Shown: positions 46,230-59,939, counted from the first letter of the stretch. The stretch is 64,000 nt of DNA from Ceratothoa steindachneri (GCA_963969495.1 OZ018318.1:96563413-96627412), one strand, 5' to 3'. Numbers and translations: made by a program. Notes: generated from the sequence alone by a model not told the origin.

Positions 46230-48261
46230 GTCTTCAACACGCTAATTAATGGCAGAACAGCGACAACTCCAGACACCTTCCTAGCAAACACTAACATTCC
46301 TTTTAACTGGCACATAGAACCTGTGGATGTTATCTGCCACGACTACACAGCAACGCTACTCACGGTGAATCAGCAACCAAACCAATATCTCCTTAAAATG
46401 GAAATAATAGCATATAGCAGACTGGAAAAAATCAAACAAAAATTGAATGATACTCACGAAACAGTCTAAATAAAGCTATTTTAGAGGAAATAGACGGCGA
46501 GTTGGAAAAAATCAAGACGCGAAGAAAACAACTGACGAGAATGCAATACCCCAAAACATATACAAAACATCTGAATACCTTATATGGGCAGACGAAATAA
46601 AAACTAAGAATAGAGAAATAAAAGCGATAAACGAGTACAAACTAATAAACGGAACCTCAGGGGAGAAATACCGCAATCTGAGAACGAAGAAGAGGAAACC
46701 ACTAAGCGCAATAACGGACAAATAAAGAGGATACTGGGACATAGCCGTTCAATATATTGACAACAGGCCAGTGCCTTCAGAATTTTGGAAAAAGATAAAA
46801 AGAATGAGAAATTCTAAAGGAAAAGAGAAAAAAAAGATTAATGGACAGAAAATGGAAATTAATCGAAGATGAACGCCAGATTGAAAAATTGTCCACAGAA
46901 CACTGGAAAGGACTGTTTAACTTCAGCAAAGAGGAAAAGTAAAATAATGATAATTGACAAAGTAAATGAACAGATTAAAAGGATTTTCCCATATCACCAC
47001 TTAGAAGAGGAATGGTATGTGGACGATGGATTTAATGCTGAAATCACAATCGAGGAATTAAATAATAACATCTTAAATCTTAAGCAAAGGTCCGCTGGAA
47101 AATCGGGCCTCACCAGAAAAAAACATATAGAAGCACCAGATAAATACTCGAGGGGATAATGAACGTGTTAAACTCCTGTATAAACAAGGGATACTTTCCC
47201 GATGAAGTAAAGATAGCCAAGATGATATTCATACCGAGACCAGGAAAACTGCCTTCGGAGGTCGAAAAACTTCTCCACTTCATCGGGACGGTGGTTGAAA
47301 AAATCCTGAACGCAAGATTAAATCAATATCTCAGAGAACAACCTGTGGAACAAACAACGATTCGGCTTTAGAAAAACAGTAACACGGAGATGGCTCAGTG
47401 TGATTACAGAAAAAATAAGCAAAGTGAAAGGAGAAATGTAGTATGGATATTGTATGCTGGGACGTATCGAAGTCATTCGATCAAGTCTGGCAAAAATGCA
47501 TACAGCATAATATTCTAAATATGGGATTTAACAACTATCTGGAAAAAATTTTATGCGACTACGTCATGAAAAGATATGCATACATAGACACGGGGATAGT
47601 GTTTAAGTCCTTCGCTATACATACACTGTGTATACTTTGGACATTTCCTCACCCAGGAACGAAGGCTGTGTGAACATACAATATGCGGATGATTTTACTG
47701 AATTAATTCCCTGTGTTTATCGGAACCCACAGATGCAAGCCCGAATAACGGCAACAGAAATTAAAAACCTGAACGAATACGAACGTAAATGGAAAATTAA
47801 AACGAATAAAGATAAATTTAAAATTATACCCATGTATCGGAAAATATTATCTGATGTTCACGCAATCGGAGAACGATACAAGTATAACGGATAAGGCAAG
47901 AATTTTGGCCTAACAATTACAAAAAATGGTTAAAAGAAACAGGTAACCGAAAGAATAAACAAAGCACGAGGCATGCTTATTTTACTTTACAAATTGAAAA
48001 ACGTAAATAGGAAAAATAAAAAAAAGATCTCTTACGCCATGGTACAGCCTACCTTGATATATCCAATTGCAATGTAAACGGTTTCAAGAAGCAATCTAAT
48101 AAGAATGCAACCTATACAAAATAAGGCAGTATATATCATCACGATCACACGACGATTAGAGAGGAAAAAAAAAAAGAGACTTACACAACAAAGGGAAAAT
48201 AAAAACATTAACCGAAATAATTTAAAAAATAGCAAAGAAAATAATTTAAAAACACAGGAAT

Positions 48262-49320
48262 AAATAGGAGAAGGATTAAATAATCAAATAGCATGAGGAA
48301 CAGGATCAAGACAACACATGGTGTTTCCTAGTGTTAAAAACAAAGCGGACCAAAGGGAAGAGGAGATTTATGTCTAAACTAAATACGGACACCCGATTAC
48401 AACAAAATTTCACGAATAATGACAAAACTCACCGGGTTAGACAAAATACCCACAATGAATGATAAAGCTAACCCCAAAAGTGCAAATGAACGGACAAAAG
48501 GAAATACAACATTAAATATGAAAAAAACAAACAAATAAATAACTAAGGAACATGAATTCACACAAAGGATACGAGAATTATGCTATAAAACTCACAGACT
48601 CTCAAGTTAATAACAAAGCAGGAAAATAAAGCAATGCTAACAACGGTCGAACGCCTATTTCACACACAAATAACATAAAACAAAACAAACTCAGAAATAA
48701 ATAAACAGAAAAACTTTCACTCTTACTTATTTCGATCTCAACTCCAAAAATTAGTTATAGAACAGAGATTAGCTTGTGACCTCCATGCAAACTTGCACTT
48801 GACTGCAAACCTCCACTTCCTTCCACTTGAATCATCTTTCTCCTTCACTGCTATCTAAAGTTGGGCCAAACACTAACACCAGGGACAAGTACAGCAAATA
48901 GTAACAATTTAAAAGATAGGAAATCTAAAACACCATGGTCCGGGTCCCACGATACAACAGGTCCACAGACTAATTAGGTCAACTTTGAAGCCTTCGACTT
49001 ATTTCATTCTGTCCTATCCTTACCCTATTTCTTCTTCTCCTCCCTCTCTTCCCCTCTCTGGGGCGATTTTCCCTCAGGGCTTTTGAGCCCCGAGGGCGGA
49101 GGGCACCAGGGAAACCTGGCCCATTCTGCCTCTCCTACCGGCTCCCTCCTCTGGAAAAGACCGGTCAAAGGGGCATGGGCGGGTTACGGGGATCTGTAAC
49201 TTTTTCTCCCACTTTCCCTTTTCATTTCATTTAATTTCATTCCATTTCTCTTCATTTCCTGAAGATGATGATCACGGTCAAAAAACGTCTCGGAAAAAAA
49301 TAGGTCTTTTCGAATGTTTT
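48262..49320 (+). other. A-rich tail and probable 3' untranslated region of the LINE
   Basis: A-rich sequence without readable motifs runs to about 48.9 kb. A GC-rich part with hairpins follows (GGGCT/AGCCC near 49076, CCAGG/CCTGG near 49107). It ends with CCTGAAGATGATGATCACGG (about 49257-49276) and AAACGTCTCGG. A GAAGATG...AAACGTC pattern is commonly seen near the 3' end of CR1/Penelope-like retroelement copies. The assignment to this LINE is by position only. Confidence 0.4.
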
Positions 49321-49451
49321 TTCTCGCTTACAAAACTCAGGCAAAAAAATTGTAAGAAAAATAAAGAGAAGAATAGTTAAAATTAATATCGCTGCCACTG
49401 CTGTGGTCTTCAACAGTACATTTTATACAACATGGCTTCTTACCTAATAAT

Positions 49452-49629
<178 letters not shown>

Positions 49630-49639
49630 ATATTTGAAA

Positions 49640-51825
49640 AATTCAAATTAGCCCTAAAAAGATTTCGGTAAGAGTGGGTATTCATGCCCGTCAATCAAGC
49701 GCTCTCACTTAAATTTAGATTGGTATAAATCTATAAGCTTTATGGTAGTAAATACTTACTTTGATCTAAAAGGGGAAAATAAAATCAAAAATTAAATTGA
49801 AATATAAATTGCGAGACAGGATTATTTAATATATTCAAAATAATATAAGCAAATACCATTATAGTGTGATTCATTTTACAGATGTATATAACTTTGTAAT
49901 TTTAGTGAATAACAAGTTGAGTAAAATCTAAATGATTTGTCTTAAGAAAAATAACTTATAATTAAACACTTTACTCCAACACAAGATCATAGTCCATCTT
50001 AAACAAAAGTAATAAATAGTTCTGAATTCAATGTAACCTAATTTAATGTTAGCTTAACCGAAGTAAAAACAGACTCTAAATAAATTATAATTTACATCAA
50101 TGATTTTGACCCTCAATTTGTCTTTTCTAGATCCCTTCTCCTGGTTTGAAGTCTTAATCAATTTCATATATCCATAATAATTTTTTTATTTCTTTCTTAA
50201 TCTAATGAAATAATTTCCTGCTACCACATTTTCGTGAACCAGTTTTCCTGACGAAAGTTTCAGATCTGTTTAATATCAACGCATTTGTCATAAAACAAAT
50301 ATATTTTTTGTCCTTTACATTATATTTACATGACTAATTATATAGAAAATTGTGGGTCTATTTTATTTAGATATACAAATGGAAACAATTTTTGCCCCTT
50401 CCTTACTGAAACACGTAAAAAAACGGGAATACTTTAATGTGCTTCGTTTACAAATAAATATTACTTTTGTTAGATTCATGCACGGTAGTTAAATGATATC
50501 AAATTATTTCGATCAAATATTTTATTGAACAGGTTAAATAATGAAAAAATAGCAGTCTTCTTAGGATCAATTTTAAATGGTAGAATTTGATATTCAGTTA
50601 TCGACAAATGAGATTATCTCATGAATATAAAAAGCGCCTTTAGAAATAAGTCATTGATTAGTTTTATATATTTCGATAGAAATAATAAGGTTCTAAGGAT
50701 AAAAAGAAATACTACTCAGAATAAAGAACCGTTGTTTTTTATATAAATGTATGTATATTTTTTTAGTTTAAACCCTCTTCAAACAATGAAAAAGAAATTT
50801 AAGCTTAATATTATCAAGGTGAAAAGAGGAAACCGTTTGGTAGGTTATCAGATTTAATATTCTGTCGAGAATAACATTATTTGTTAGAGCAAATTGGATT
50901 AATAACTGTTAGGAGGATTTGATGAAAAAGAAAATTATTTGAGATGAATTTTCTGCATAACCTTATAAGAAAGCAACACATTAAATATTAACCTATAGGT
51001 CAACTTAAGACCGATGTGCAAGCGAATGGATGATTCCATTATTTTATCTTCAAGAATAGGAAATATAAATATTAGTGCTATAAATGTATACCAAATACCA
51101 TATATGGAAACTAAATTTTAATGTGAGGTAATATGACAAAAAATATTGAAATATACAAAAGTATCCTTTTAAATAATGACAAAGAATAAAAGCATGTTTA
51201 AAACGCGAAAATTATCGTCCCCATTTCGGCATATTAAGCAGCTACACGCAGCGTGGACACAGTAAATATTCACCCTTTTCCGTGAAGAGAAGCAAAGACA
51301 AAAGAATTCGATAAATAGACTCAACTTTACAACCGATTTAAAAGGAAGGAAATTTGCGAATCATGCCAATAAGATATTTACTTATATCAATTGCTCTAGC
51401 GCAGTTCTGATATGCATATAAAATTCAATTTCTCCCTCCATTCATCAGCATCGGGTAGGATTAGTTACGATCTTCATCCACACCAAAAAATGACTTGGAT
51501 GAATTGTGGCACCGAGCATTGCTGATGTTGAATGAATGGGGCAAGGAATTGCTTTTTTAACTGCATTCAAATGAGGGTTTTATTTTTTTGCTTGGAAAAG
51601 ACATAAGTAAGGATACAAAGACAAAGGTACAAACAGATTAAAGATGAGAGAGATAGATAGAAAAATCCCATTAACAGAGGGAGAAATTTGGGAGGAGAGA
51701 GAAGAGTTATCTCATCTTCCTTTTCTTATTTATATATACGCTAATGGATTGTAAAGCTAATCGATTAATTTCAATGAATTTCTCTATTTTTGGTTTATTA
51801 AATATAAGTACGTTGGCACCAATTC
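49640..51825. other. AT-rich DNA, no gene recognised
   Basis: No coding similarity or ordered repeat was seen. Confidence 0.45.
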
Positions 51826-51829
51826 ATTA

Positions 51830-52912
51830 AATTTGGCTGAAAATCAACACCAGCGTTTCTCAGTTCCCACATACCTTTTGTGGGGGAATTACATGTGGAA
51901 TTTCTTTTCCAGCACGGAAGTGAAGTCCTTGCGCTGGAGAAGATTCAAGAAGTTGGTTAGGCTAAAATGGGTAAGCCTCCCCCACCCTCACACAATCGGT
52001 AGCCTCGAACCACGCCCACCACGGACCACCTTTACGCGGGTTCGAATCGCCTCGGCCTGAAGATTCGAGGCCATTCGAGAGTATCGCTGTTTTCCCCATC
52101 CCCGCGGACGGATATTAATAAGGCTCATCTTCCATGTGGAAGACACAGAGTTGAGAAGTCTATACCGGACCCAAGAAGATTTCCCTAGTTCCAAGTTAGG
52201 TGCTAACAACAAAGCAAGGGACGGCTGAACTTTTTGTGTGTTGGAATTAGCCCCAACCAGTGAGGTAATTCCATTTCACGATCGCTACCGAGCGATATTT
52301 CCAACTCCACTCATTAACTCCTGTCGAAGCCCTTCTCGTTCGCCCCTCGTTTTCGGGTGGCCGAAATACTCTCCCTTGGACCGGACGTTGCCGCCCCTTC
52401 CCCTTTGGAGAACCGTCATCACGTTAACTTCCCGCTCAAAAGCTCCAAGCGCCCTCGCCATCACGTTTATTGACTAAAGAAGACATCCGTGAAGCCTTAC
52501 ACTGAGGTCTCACCCGGAATCTTCCGTAATCCAACCACTCTTTCCTTTCAGCAACCCAAATGAGAAAATCCTCCCCATTTGAATAGTCTCCTCCTGTAAT
52601 ACATTAATTTTTAACTTCATTTTCTAATGCATAACTCTGCAATTCCCCTCTTCGTTTACCGATGTAATTTTTCCCCTTTATTCTCTTATTCTTATGTAAA
52701 TAAAATTATATTTTTTTTGTATATACCTCTGTAAATAGCCTTGAGCTTTGCCATTGCCCAAATTTTACCTGACCTCGTTGAAATCTTTCTCGCTGTTCCG
52801 TCCGTCGAAACTCGTGGCGTTCCGTTCCCATATCGGTTCGCCTTTAAGTTATTGGTCCCTCCTCATAGATATAATATGGTATTGATATAATATAATGTCA
52901 TACCACGACACC
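51830..52912. other. GC-richer island of unknown nature, possibly an LTR
   Basis: The composition contrasts sharply with both flanks. The right edge reads TACCACGACA (52901-52910), reminiscent of the CTACGACA LTR ends in this window, but no primer site follows. No matching target duplication or TG start was found on the left. Open frames of 74-79 codons on both strands show no domain. A GGGTTCGAATCGC near 52037 resembles an internal RNA polymerase III B box. Confidence 0.35.
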
Positions 52913-52914
52913 TA

Positions 52915-54030
52915 TTATTCACAAATTACAGTAACCAGAAAAGTATATATGTTTCTCTCGCATCACGAGAGTTAATACCATTTGTTAGATCTTTTGGATT
53001 TTTGTTTATCCAAATATTTGGGCACGTGGAGCCAATAAGAAATGTACGGTCTTTGGTACAAATCTCAAAAAATACATTTTCTCCCATACTGCGCTATGTT
53101 CTGTTTAAACCCATAAGAATTCTCTGGTTGACATTTTTATTTTCATCCATTTAGCTTTATAGCTATAATTATATAAGACTATCCACAATCAGAACCATAT
53201 TCAGCTGCACCCTATACAAATAATGCTATATAAAAATCTGTTTCTTGTTAGAGGTAGGCGGAGCCAGTGAAAATAAATCAGTTATTTTAGTGAGCTTAAC
53301 TGGCTCTTTGGTATCAATGCTTAAATTTATTTACAATACCTGATCATTTCCCTTCCCCGTTTCCAACTAGAATACATTTCTTAACTTACAAAAGTTGTAC
53401 AAGATTCTCAGGTATTATAAAGATTATCTCTTTTCTGGAACGCCATCCACATATCTCCTTGAAAGGCTGTGGATACTGCCCTAAAAGAAATTAAAGCTCT
53501 CTCTTGTGTTGATTTTGACATTTAACAAATCTCTCACTCTCTTTCCACTACATCCCGATAAGGCCAACATTCAGTGAAAAGGGGCATTTCTGAAACTAAT
53601 GAACCTAAATACATCATGAAAAGATATAAATAATGCACTCTGCTACTAACTTTTTGGACCTATTCCTGGCTTCTAGACAGATATAGAAAATTTTGAAGTT
53701 ATTGCTTGCTATTAAATATAAGTCATTGTAATATTATAGAAGGATTAAAAAATTAAATTCATATGAAATTTTCCCATTATTTTATCTTCAAGCATTAAAA
53801 TCTATTTTCCAAAATATTACTTTGTGTATTGCTGATCAATTATTATGGTTGTCAAAAATTTATGTTTTGTTTTAATAGCAAATTAAAATGAAATAAAATA
53901 GTATACATTTTACAAATAGTTTACATCCTTATTGACAATATTTGAAATTTTTTTTACCAGGCAGCGGCTAGTATTTTAAGGAATTTTCGTCTGACCTAAG
54001 CTTAAGATAAATTTGGCCATTGAATTTACA
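52915..54030. other. AT-rich DNA, no gene recognised
   Basis: Nothing beyond AT-rich sequence between the GC-rich island and the mariner derivative. Confidence 0.45.
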
Positions 54031-54034
54031 TATA

Positions 54035-54974
54035 CGAGGGGCGGTCAATAAGTTTTGCGAATCGGGAGGGCAAAACAGAGAAAGGGGGATGGATGTTTGT
54101 AGGGGTGTTAGGACAAGTTAGGCAAATCAAGAGCTGCAACCGGGCGCTCCTGACTCGACTATTTAAGAAGCAGTGGCTGATCGCAGATCGTCAGTCACAA
54201 ATTTTTCAACAATGGAGGAGATTGAGCACCGCGTAGTGAACAAATTTTAACCAAGGAAGGCAAAAATGGAAAAGACATCCATGAACGCATGGTTGCACTG
54301 CACACCGACACCGCCCCTTCCTATGAAACCATTGCTCGCTAGAATAGGGAGTTCCGCGATGGTCGTGAGTCCATTGAAAATGACTCCCGCCTAGGACGCC
54401 CGTCAGACGTGATTACCGAGGACAATGTGGCCCGTGTGGAGAGAAGGATCCTTGAAAATCGACGGGTCAAGGTCGAAAAAATTGAGCCAGAACTTGGAAT
54501 CTCACATGGACGTGTTATCTACATCATCCACGACAATTTGGCCATGACCAAGGTCTCTGCCCGTCGGCTCCCTAGAAACCTCACAAAAACTCACGCCCCA
54601 TGATCGACTTCAACGTCGTCAAATTCCACAAGGCCAGAGTTGCACAAGCTGCCCTGCGCGAGTGTGGATTCAAGGAGCTCAACCATCCCCCCTACATTCC
54701 AGATCTGGCCCCTAGCGACCACTTTTTATTCCACCAGCTTAAGGCTGAACTGCGTGGACGCCGGTGTGGGGACGATGAAGATGTCCAGCTGGCCGTCCAG
54801 GATTGGATTGAAAAGCACTCGGGAGATTTCTGGTTGTCGGCAATTCGAAGCCTCAGGGACAAGTGGGGCAAGTGCATTGAAGTCGAGGGTAGTTATATTG
54901 AAAAATATTAAAAATCTTTCCCTCATATCTCGTTTTCTTATATCCGAATTGCAAAGCTTATTGACCACCCCAAG
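54035..54974 (+). mobile_element. internally deleted mariner derivative, copy 2 (940 bp)
   Basis: TA flanks lie at 54033-54034 and 54975-54976. The left end CGAGGGGCGGTCAATAAG pairs with the right end, whose reverse complement is CTTGGGGTGGTCAATAAG. Length, order and internal junction are the same as in 14101-15040. Sequence divergence between the copies is visible but modest. Confidence 0.9.
54211..54911 (+). pseudogene. mariner transposase with central deletion, copy 2
   Basis: It begins MEEIEHRVV-like near 54211 after a frame break. The open block 54409-54603 contains GISHGRVIYIIHDNLAMTKV. The stop TGA at 54601-54603 falls at the deletion junction. The next block, 54600-54911, overlaps it in another frame and carries ECGFKELNHPPYIPDLAPSD followed by HFLF (third Asp), GRRCGDDEDVQL and GSYIEKY. 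The central part with the first two catalytic acids is missing, exactly as in copy 1. Confidence 0.84.
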
Positions 54975-54979
54975 TAAGA

Positions 54980-55400
54980 TCTTCCCCAAATAATCCAAAA
55001 AGGATGTTAAATTTTAGTGTTTCCTCGCATGGATATTTTAGGGTGAAAAAGAGGCAATATTTTTTGCTGTAGTTTTGATCGGGTGCAATGTTTGCAGGTG
55101 GATAGCTAGTCACAACGTCCATATTAATTCTGGCTAGTCCTAGGAAGGTTTTAAATGAAAACAAACTATAGTTTTGTGCCTTTAATAATGCAGTAAAAAA
55201 AGCATTTTTTTCTTTTCTAGTAATTCCAGAATTGTCTCTAAGTGTTTTCAAGCAAGGTGAGAAAAAAGAATATTCACATGTTTTAAACGTTGTCCTTCAC
55301 CCAGTTCATTTAGAGCCCACTACCATTTTTGCGGCTTATTTTCTCATTTTTATAGAAGGCTTATGCATCACTAGATTAAAATGACTTGGATTTAATACAG
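54980..55400. other. no gene recognised
   Basis: AT-rich DNA. A minus-strand frame of 97 codons (54958-55251) overlaps the transposon end and shows no domain. Confidence 0.4.
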
Positions 55401-55405
55401 ATTAA

Positions 55406-57818
55406 CCTTTTAATCGCTAACGTTCCCATTTTGGAAACATGAGAATAAAATCCACAATCAAATCTGTATACATATATTTATTTGCTCCCAATAATCACTA
55501 GAATACTTTGACTCTTGTTGACTAAGTAATATATATGTTATATCGTATAAATTTAAGTAATTCAATATATATTTTAATATTTCAATATCGCAATTTTCAG
55601 TTACAATGACTGTTTTTCTTCTGAACTTCACTATTGATCAGATATTCCGCCCTATGGATGCAATACTGCGACAATATTCTTTTCTGATTTGATTATCAGT
55701 ATGATGAAAATATTTTAAGTTTTTTTAATTTATAGTAACGTTGGCATGTTGCCTCATACAAATCTATGTGCTCGCAAGAGGTAACGTGTAAGTGTGGTAA
55801 TACAGGCTGGGACATGTTGGCTCCTGATGTAGCCTGATACAACTGCACAATATTATAAGATTACTGTCCCTGCCTTTAGTGTCACTTGGTGTTAAGCTAA
55901 TCCTCAATCATGGACGTGTCGTCTTTTTAAACATAGGTTTTACTGCAATAAAATTTTGTTTTCCTTATGTTAGTATTCTCTTATTGTAGTGTTTTATTTT
56001 ATTGTGGGTGCACGCGCGTGTTTGTGTATGTATTTAGGTATCTGTGTTTACATTTACCTTTCAATAATGGTCAATGATACTTAACGAGATTATACATGAC
56101 GATGTTGTCAGCTTGATTAGTTCAACCTTTTCTATGCTGATCTTATCTGATATACTTCTATTAGGTTTCTCTTCAGTCCTGAAAGACAATTTACTCAATT
56201 CATACATCTTGATGCGGCGAACGATTCTGTTGAGAAAAGCAAAAGTCAGAAAGTGGACGTGGTGCTGCTGCTTACTTCTGCTGGATGTCAGGGTATTGAT
56301 AATGAAGAAGAAGATGACCATCAGATTTTAGACAAGTATTGGATTTCAAATGAAGTTAGTGATGAGATAGAAGTTTAAAGGAGGTAGAAGAGAAACATGT
56401 TGCTGAGAAGGGTGAAAATGAGGAAATTTGGCGATGGAAGAATATTGAAAGATACCTGCATCTTGCTGATAACTAAAATCTAGCAGCTTTAAATTTCGAC
56501 AAGATCTTGCCATTATTGAAATGATAGGAAATAATTGCTAAAAGTTTGGTATATTTAATGAACTACTAAGCATTGATGAATCTATGATTCTGTATCATGG
56601 TCATCACTCTGCTAAGCAGTTAATAAGGAACAAACCAATAAGATTTGGTTATAAAATGTGGATGCTATGTGGAGTAGATGGATATCCATATAATTTTTCG
56701 ATCTGCATATTGTGGCACTCAAGACTCGCCAAAACGGGTCACATGTTGTGATGTCCATTTTGCAGCCACTTCAAAATGCTGACGACCATGTAGTGTTCTC
56801 GGACAATTTCTTCACAAGCCATGCATTGCTGAGGGAACTCGCTGCAAAAGGCTTTCCAGCCTGTGGAACTATTCGAGATAAAAGAACAGGCACATGTCCT
56901 CTGCCATCAAAGAAAGGAGTCGAAAAGAAAGTGGTATGACAAATCTAGTGTGATAGTTACCAGCAACTGCTATGATATCACTCCAATTTGCAAAGTACAA
57001 CGTCGTATGAAGAAGGAGAATAACAAATCAGTTGACCAGCCACATCTCATTCACATGTACAACAAAGGAAAGGGAGGCGTTGATGTACGTGATAGAATGT
57101 TGCCATCTTACAGATTGCAAGTTCATTACAAAAAATGGTGGTGGAACATTTGCTCAAACATGGAAATCTGGCAGTGGTGGCTGCTTTCAGATTTTACCAA
57201 AATATTAGTGGAGCGGCAGGTACGTCACTCAGAATGTCCAGGAGCGAAATTGCTCGAGAAGTGATAAAGTTTCGAAAAGAGAAGAAGAGGTTTGGAAGAC
57301 TCTCCCCCCAACCTGTGAAAGTAGTAAGGTATGACGGAATTAATCACTTTCTGGACTCATGCACTCAAGGTAGGTGCCGCCTCTGTATAAAAAACACACG
57401 ACTGCAGTGCAAAAAATGTGGCAAAAGTCTCACCAAAGGTGTGCAGTGAAGCCTATTAAAAGAAGTAAACTAGTGGAAAATTAAATTTAATTGAAATAAT
57501 CTGTTATTCATATAACATTTACTCTTTTCTTAACTGTAGTATAGGATTTGCTTGTTTTTTGTGTGGAATAATGTATTTAATACCATATAAAGACAATAAA
57601 ATTCAAAAGAAATGTTAAAGATTTCTTTTCATATCATATGGGTAAGTTTGTGTTATATATTGCGCCAACGTTCCCATTTTCGGAACAGAAAAAATTCATA
57701 TGAAAAGAGTATGGTAACGTAAAACAAAAGTTGTAGTGTCATCAGCCAAGATCCGGGAGCTTTTAATCTAAAACTGAAAGCAAAACAATCAGAGGGAGAT
57801 AGGTCAGCCACTAGAAGG
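55406..57818 (+). mobile_element. piggyBac-type DNA transposon with TTAA flanks
   Basis: TTAA at 55402-55405 and 57819-57822 bound a 2,413-bp unit, the usual size and target of piggyBac elements. The ends are imperfect inverted repeats: left CCTTTTAATCGCTAACG, right in reverse complement CCTTCTAGTGGCTGACC. Subterminally, AACGTTCCCATTTT occurs in the same orientation near both ends (about 55429 and 57666). A broken transposase lies inside on the plus strand. Confidence 0.85.
56090..57449 (+). pseudogene. piggyBac-type transposase, broken
   Basis: Readable in order: an acidic N-terminal part (DNEEEDDHQILDKYWISNEV near 56300-56360); ELLSIDESMILYHGHHSAKQ with the first catalytic Asp at 56575-56577; IRFGYKMWMLCGVDGYPYNF (about 56638-56700); then the open block 56712-56939 with HVVFSDNFFTSHALLRELA (second Asp 56802-56804). 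Frame 56863-57264 follows with KGKGGVDVRDRMLPSYRLQV (third Asp about 57082-57084). Frame 57135-57449 ends in the Cys-rich CTQGRCRLC and CKKCGK, the C-terminal zinc-binding region. All three catalytic Asp survive but at least four frame breaks or stops separate them. piggyBac transposases excise precisely at TTAA. Confidence 0.85.
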
Positions 57819-57822
57819 TTAA

Positions 57823-59838
57823 AAAGGTTGCGGATCCTATATAGTTTTTGGTAAAAGTGTGAAGTAAATATGATTTTATTTAAATCATTTTAAGGAAGCA
57901 CATTTCACCATTACCATGCCCAAAATCATGTAATAAGCGTATGTATACGGATTAATGGAAAGTATCAACTTACCGTGACCTTATAAGAATTCTCAGGTGA
58001 TTTAGGTATTTAATTTCTAAATCAGCATCATAGTGGTTACCAAAATGATGAGATATTATATTTTTGAAACTGTGCGGATATTTAAAGCCTCTTGATCAAC
58101 AGTGTCACGTGTGTACCAAGAATGCCTCATGCAAGACAGTACCACCCAACTAGAGCAGCGTAGTGCCAGAACCTGAGTACCTAATGATCCCGGCTAGATT
58201 TATCCATGTAAAATGGATCAAATAGCACTTCTATTCACTGCAGGTGGTACCAGATGCATATCTATCATGTCCTACATCGTTATTTACCTTCCATAGGATA
58301 TAGAAGAAAAATAATCATCCAAGTTTCCCTAGTAACACAAAGACTCATAAACTGGTACAGGCATCCTCTGACAACGATAATCAGATCCAGGAGAACCAGA
58401 AATATATAATCTAGTCAGTAGAGTTAAGATTCGAGTGAATTCGGTCTTATAGCAGGGTTTATTTACTAGATAGACCTCATATATATAAGGACCCAAGTTA
58501 TCAGCTATGCACCCTAAATGGTTCTGCTGGTTACATAATGATATATACTATAATTACTCGGCATGGGTTGAATCTTCTGCTCTGGCTAAAAACGCCATCG
58601 ACTTGTTTTCACTGCATTGCACTGATTATTTGACTGTTTGCATTTTTTCACTGATTCATTTACCCCAACAACGATGAGATATTCAAGGAGGATAACGCAC
58701 TCTGTAATAAGGCGCACGTTTCACACAGAAGTGGCTTGAGGTGCATTGTGTATAGTTTGGACTAGTGGTGTTATTACCACATTTAGCCGGCATGAACCCA
58801 ATGATTCATTTACTTAACAAAGTGACCAGGCTTATTTGCACCAAAAATCCTTTCGCTATAATAAATTAGGTGAATGAAAGTCCTGTCTACGAATTTCAAA
58901 AGATTTGAAACGTAACACTAACAATGTGAAAAAAAGGATAGCGAATGGCATTCAGCCAAAAAAGGGGTTTAATTAGTATATCGAATGCATATTTATGGAA
59001 ATATTTATTAAGACCTCAAGGAAAGTAACTTAAAAACCCTCTTGCTGTCATCAAGGCCATTTGAAAATATGAAGGAGGCCCTTTCGTCTCAAAATAAAAC
59101 GGGTTTAAGCCTCTTAGAAAATACTTTCCTCTTAAGAATATGAGCAAATATGTAGTTCTTTATCAAAGAAACACAAATAAAAAACCTTTTTGTTGGCCCA
59201 GAGTTACATCACAAATAACTTTAGCAAAGTAATCTTCAGAGATGAATTCGGATTTGCTCTTGTTTGGCAATAAGTTAGGTTGTCACTGAAGGACGGTAAA
59301 ACGGAGAAGGGTGACTAAAAGTTGGGCTGAAAAAATTTGCAACTAGTTTGTAGGAGCTTTGAAAGTAGATGATGGCATAAAATTGTATTTAAAGGTGCAT
59401 GCAAATTACAGGACGAAAAATCCTATATTGATTCAAGAAACAGCAAGTGAGAATGAGGAATTCCTCTGTATTCATGTATATAAGAGTTCTTTGCAATGCC
59501 TTTATATCTCTAACTTTTGGTTAAAGTCGAAAACATTTATAACATAATCAATTATGGACAATCCTCAGATCAATTACAAAGTATATTCCCTGGAAAAATT
59601 TTGAAGCTTTCTAAAGAAAGATGGATAGGCAGATGGCAGGAATTGTAATAAAAAAAATTGACTCTTGGTAATCCATCCCTGATATCTGCGACTAATGTTT
59701 TCTCCGAGTGAATCCTAACATTTGGTTCATCAATAGAGAAAACTACCAAAGATAGTACAGGTTTCAACAATATGATATCTTATTTTCTTCTCATATGGCA
59801 TTAAGATGTCATATATAGTTTTTGAATTTGTTGCTCAT
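57823..59838. other. AT-rich DNA, no gene recognised
   Basis: Short open frames only. No repeat structure or RNA gene was seen. Confidence 0.45.
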
Positions 59839-59842
59839 TTCC

Positions 59843-59937
59843 GTGGTATAGCAAGGAGCAAGTGGTGGTGTAGGTACATATAGGTTGGTTACGTACTTCA
59901 AAACTCCGTGATTAAGTTTCTCTCGAAGAGTGCTCAT
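59843..59937 (-). repeat. LTR-end repeat, copy A
   Basis: Aligns with 60893-60987; both contain ATAGGTTGGTTA and CTTCAAAACTCCGTGATTAA. On the minus strand it follows the gag-like reading. Confidence 0.75.
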
Positions 59938-59939
59938 CG

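Larger units (their letters stand above)
44330..48260 (+). pseudogene. non-LTR retrotransposon ORF2 (endonuclease plus reverse transcriptase), decayed and interrupted
   Basis: The endonuclease part runs from about 44450 (EVIASNDTNEQHDGIARAIM; RGDLNGRCTCTRFRNKHQ at 44712-44760, the GDxN box). A solo LTR interrupts at 44831. The frame resumes at 46235 as NTLINGRTATTPDTFLANTN, then WHIEPVDVICHDYTATLL, where the usual SDH near the end has become CHD. The linker and fingers cover 46.4-47.4 kb (open blocks 46869-47159 and 47159-47371). Palm motif A is IVCWDVSKSFDQVW (47450-47490) and motif C is YADD (47682-47693). Thumb-like sequence continues to about 48.26 kb. Many stops; not functional. The type is Jockey/CR1/R1-like; the clade is not decided. 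Confidence 0.8.

Noticed and set aside
52020..52060. tRNA gene or tRNA-derived SINE suggested by GGGTTCGAATCGC
   Set aside because: No matching A box, acceptor stem or anticodon stem could be placed at the right distance.
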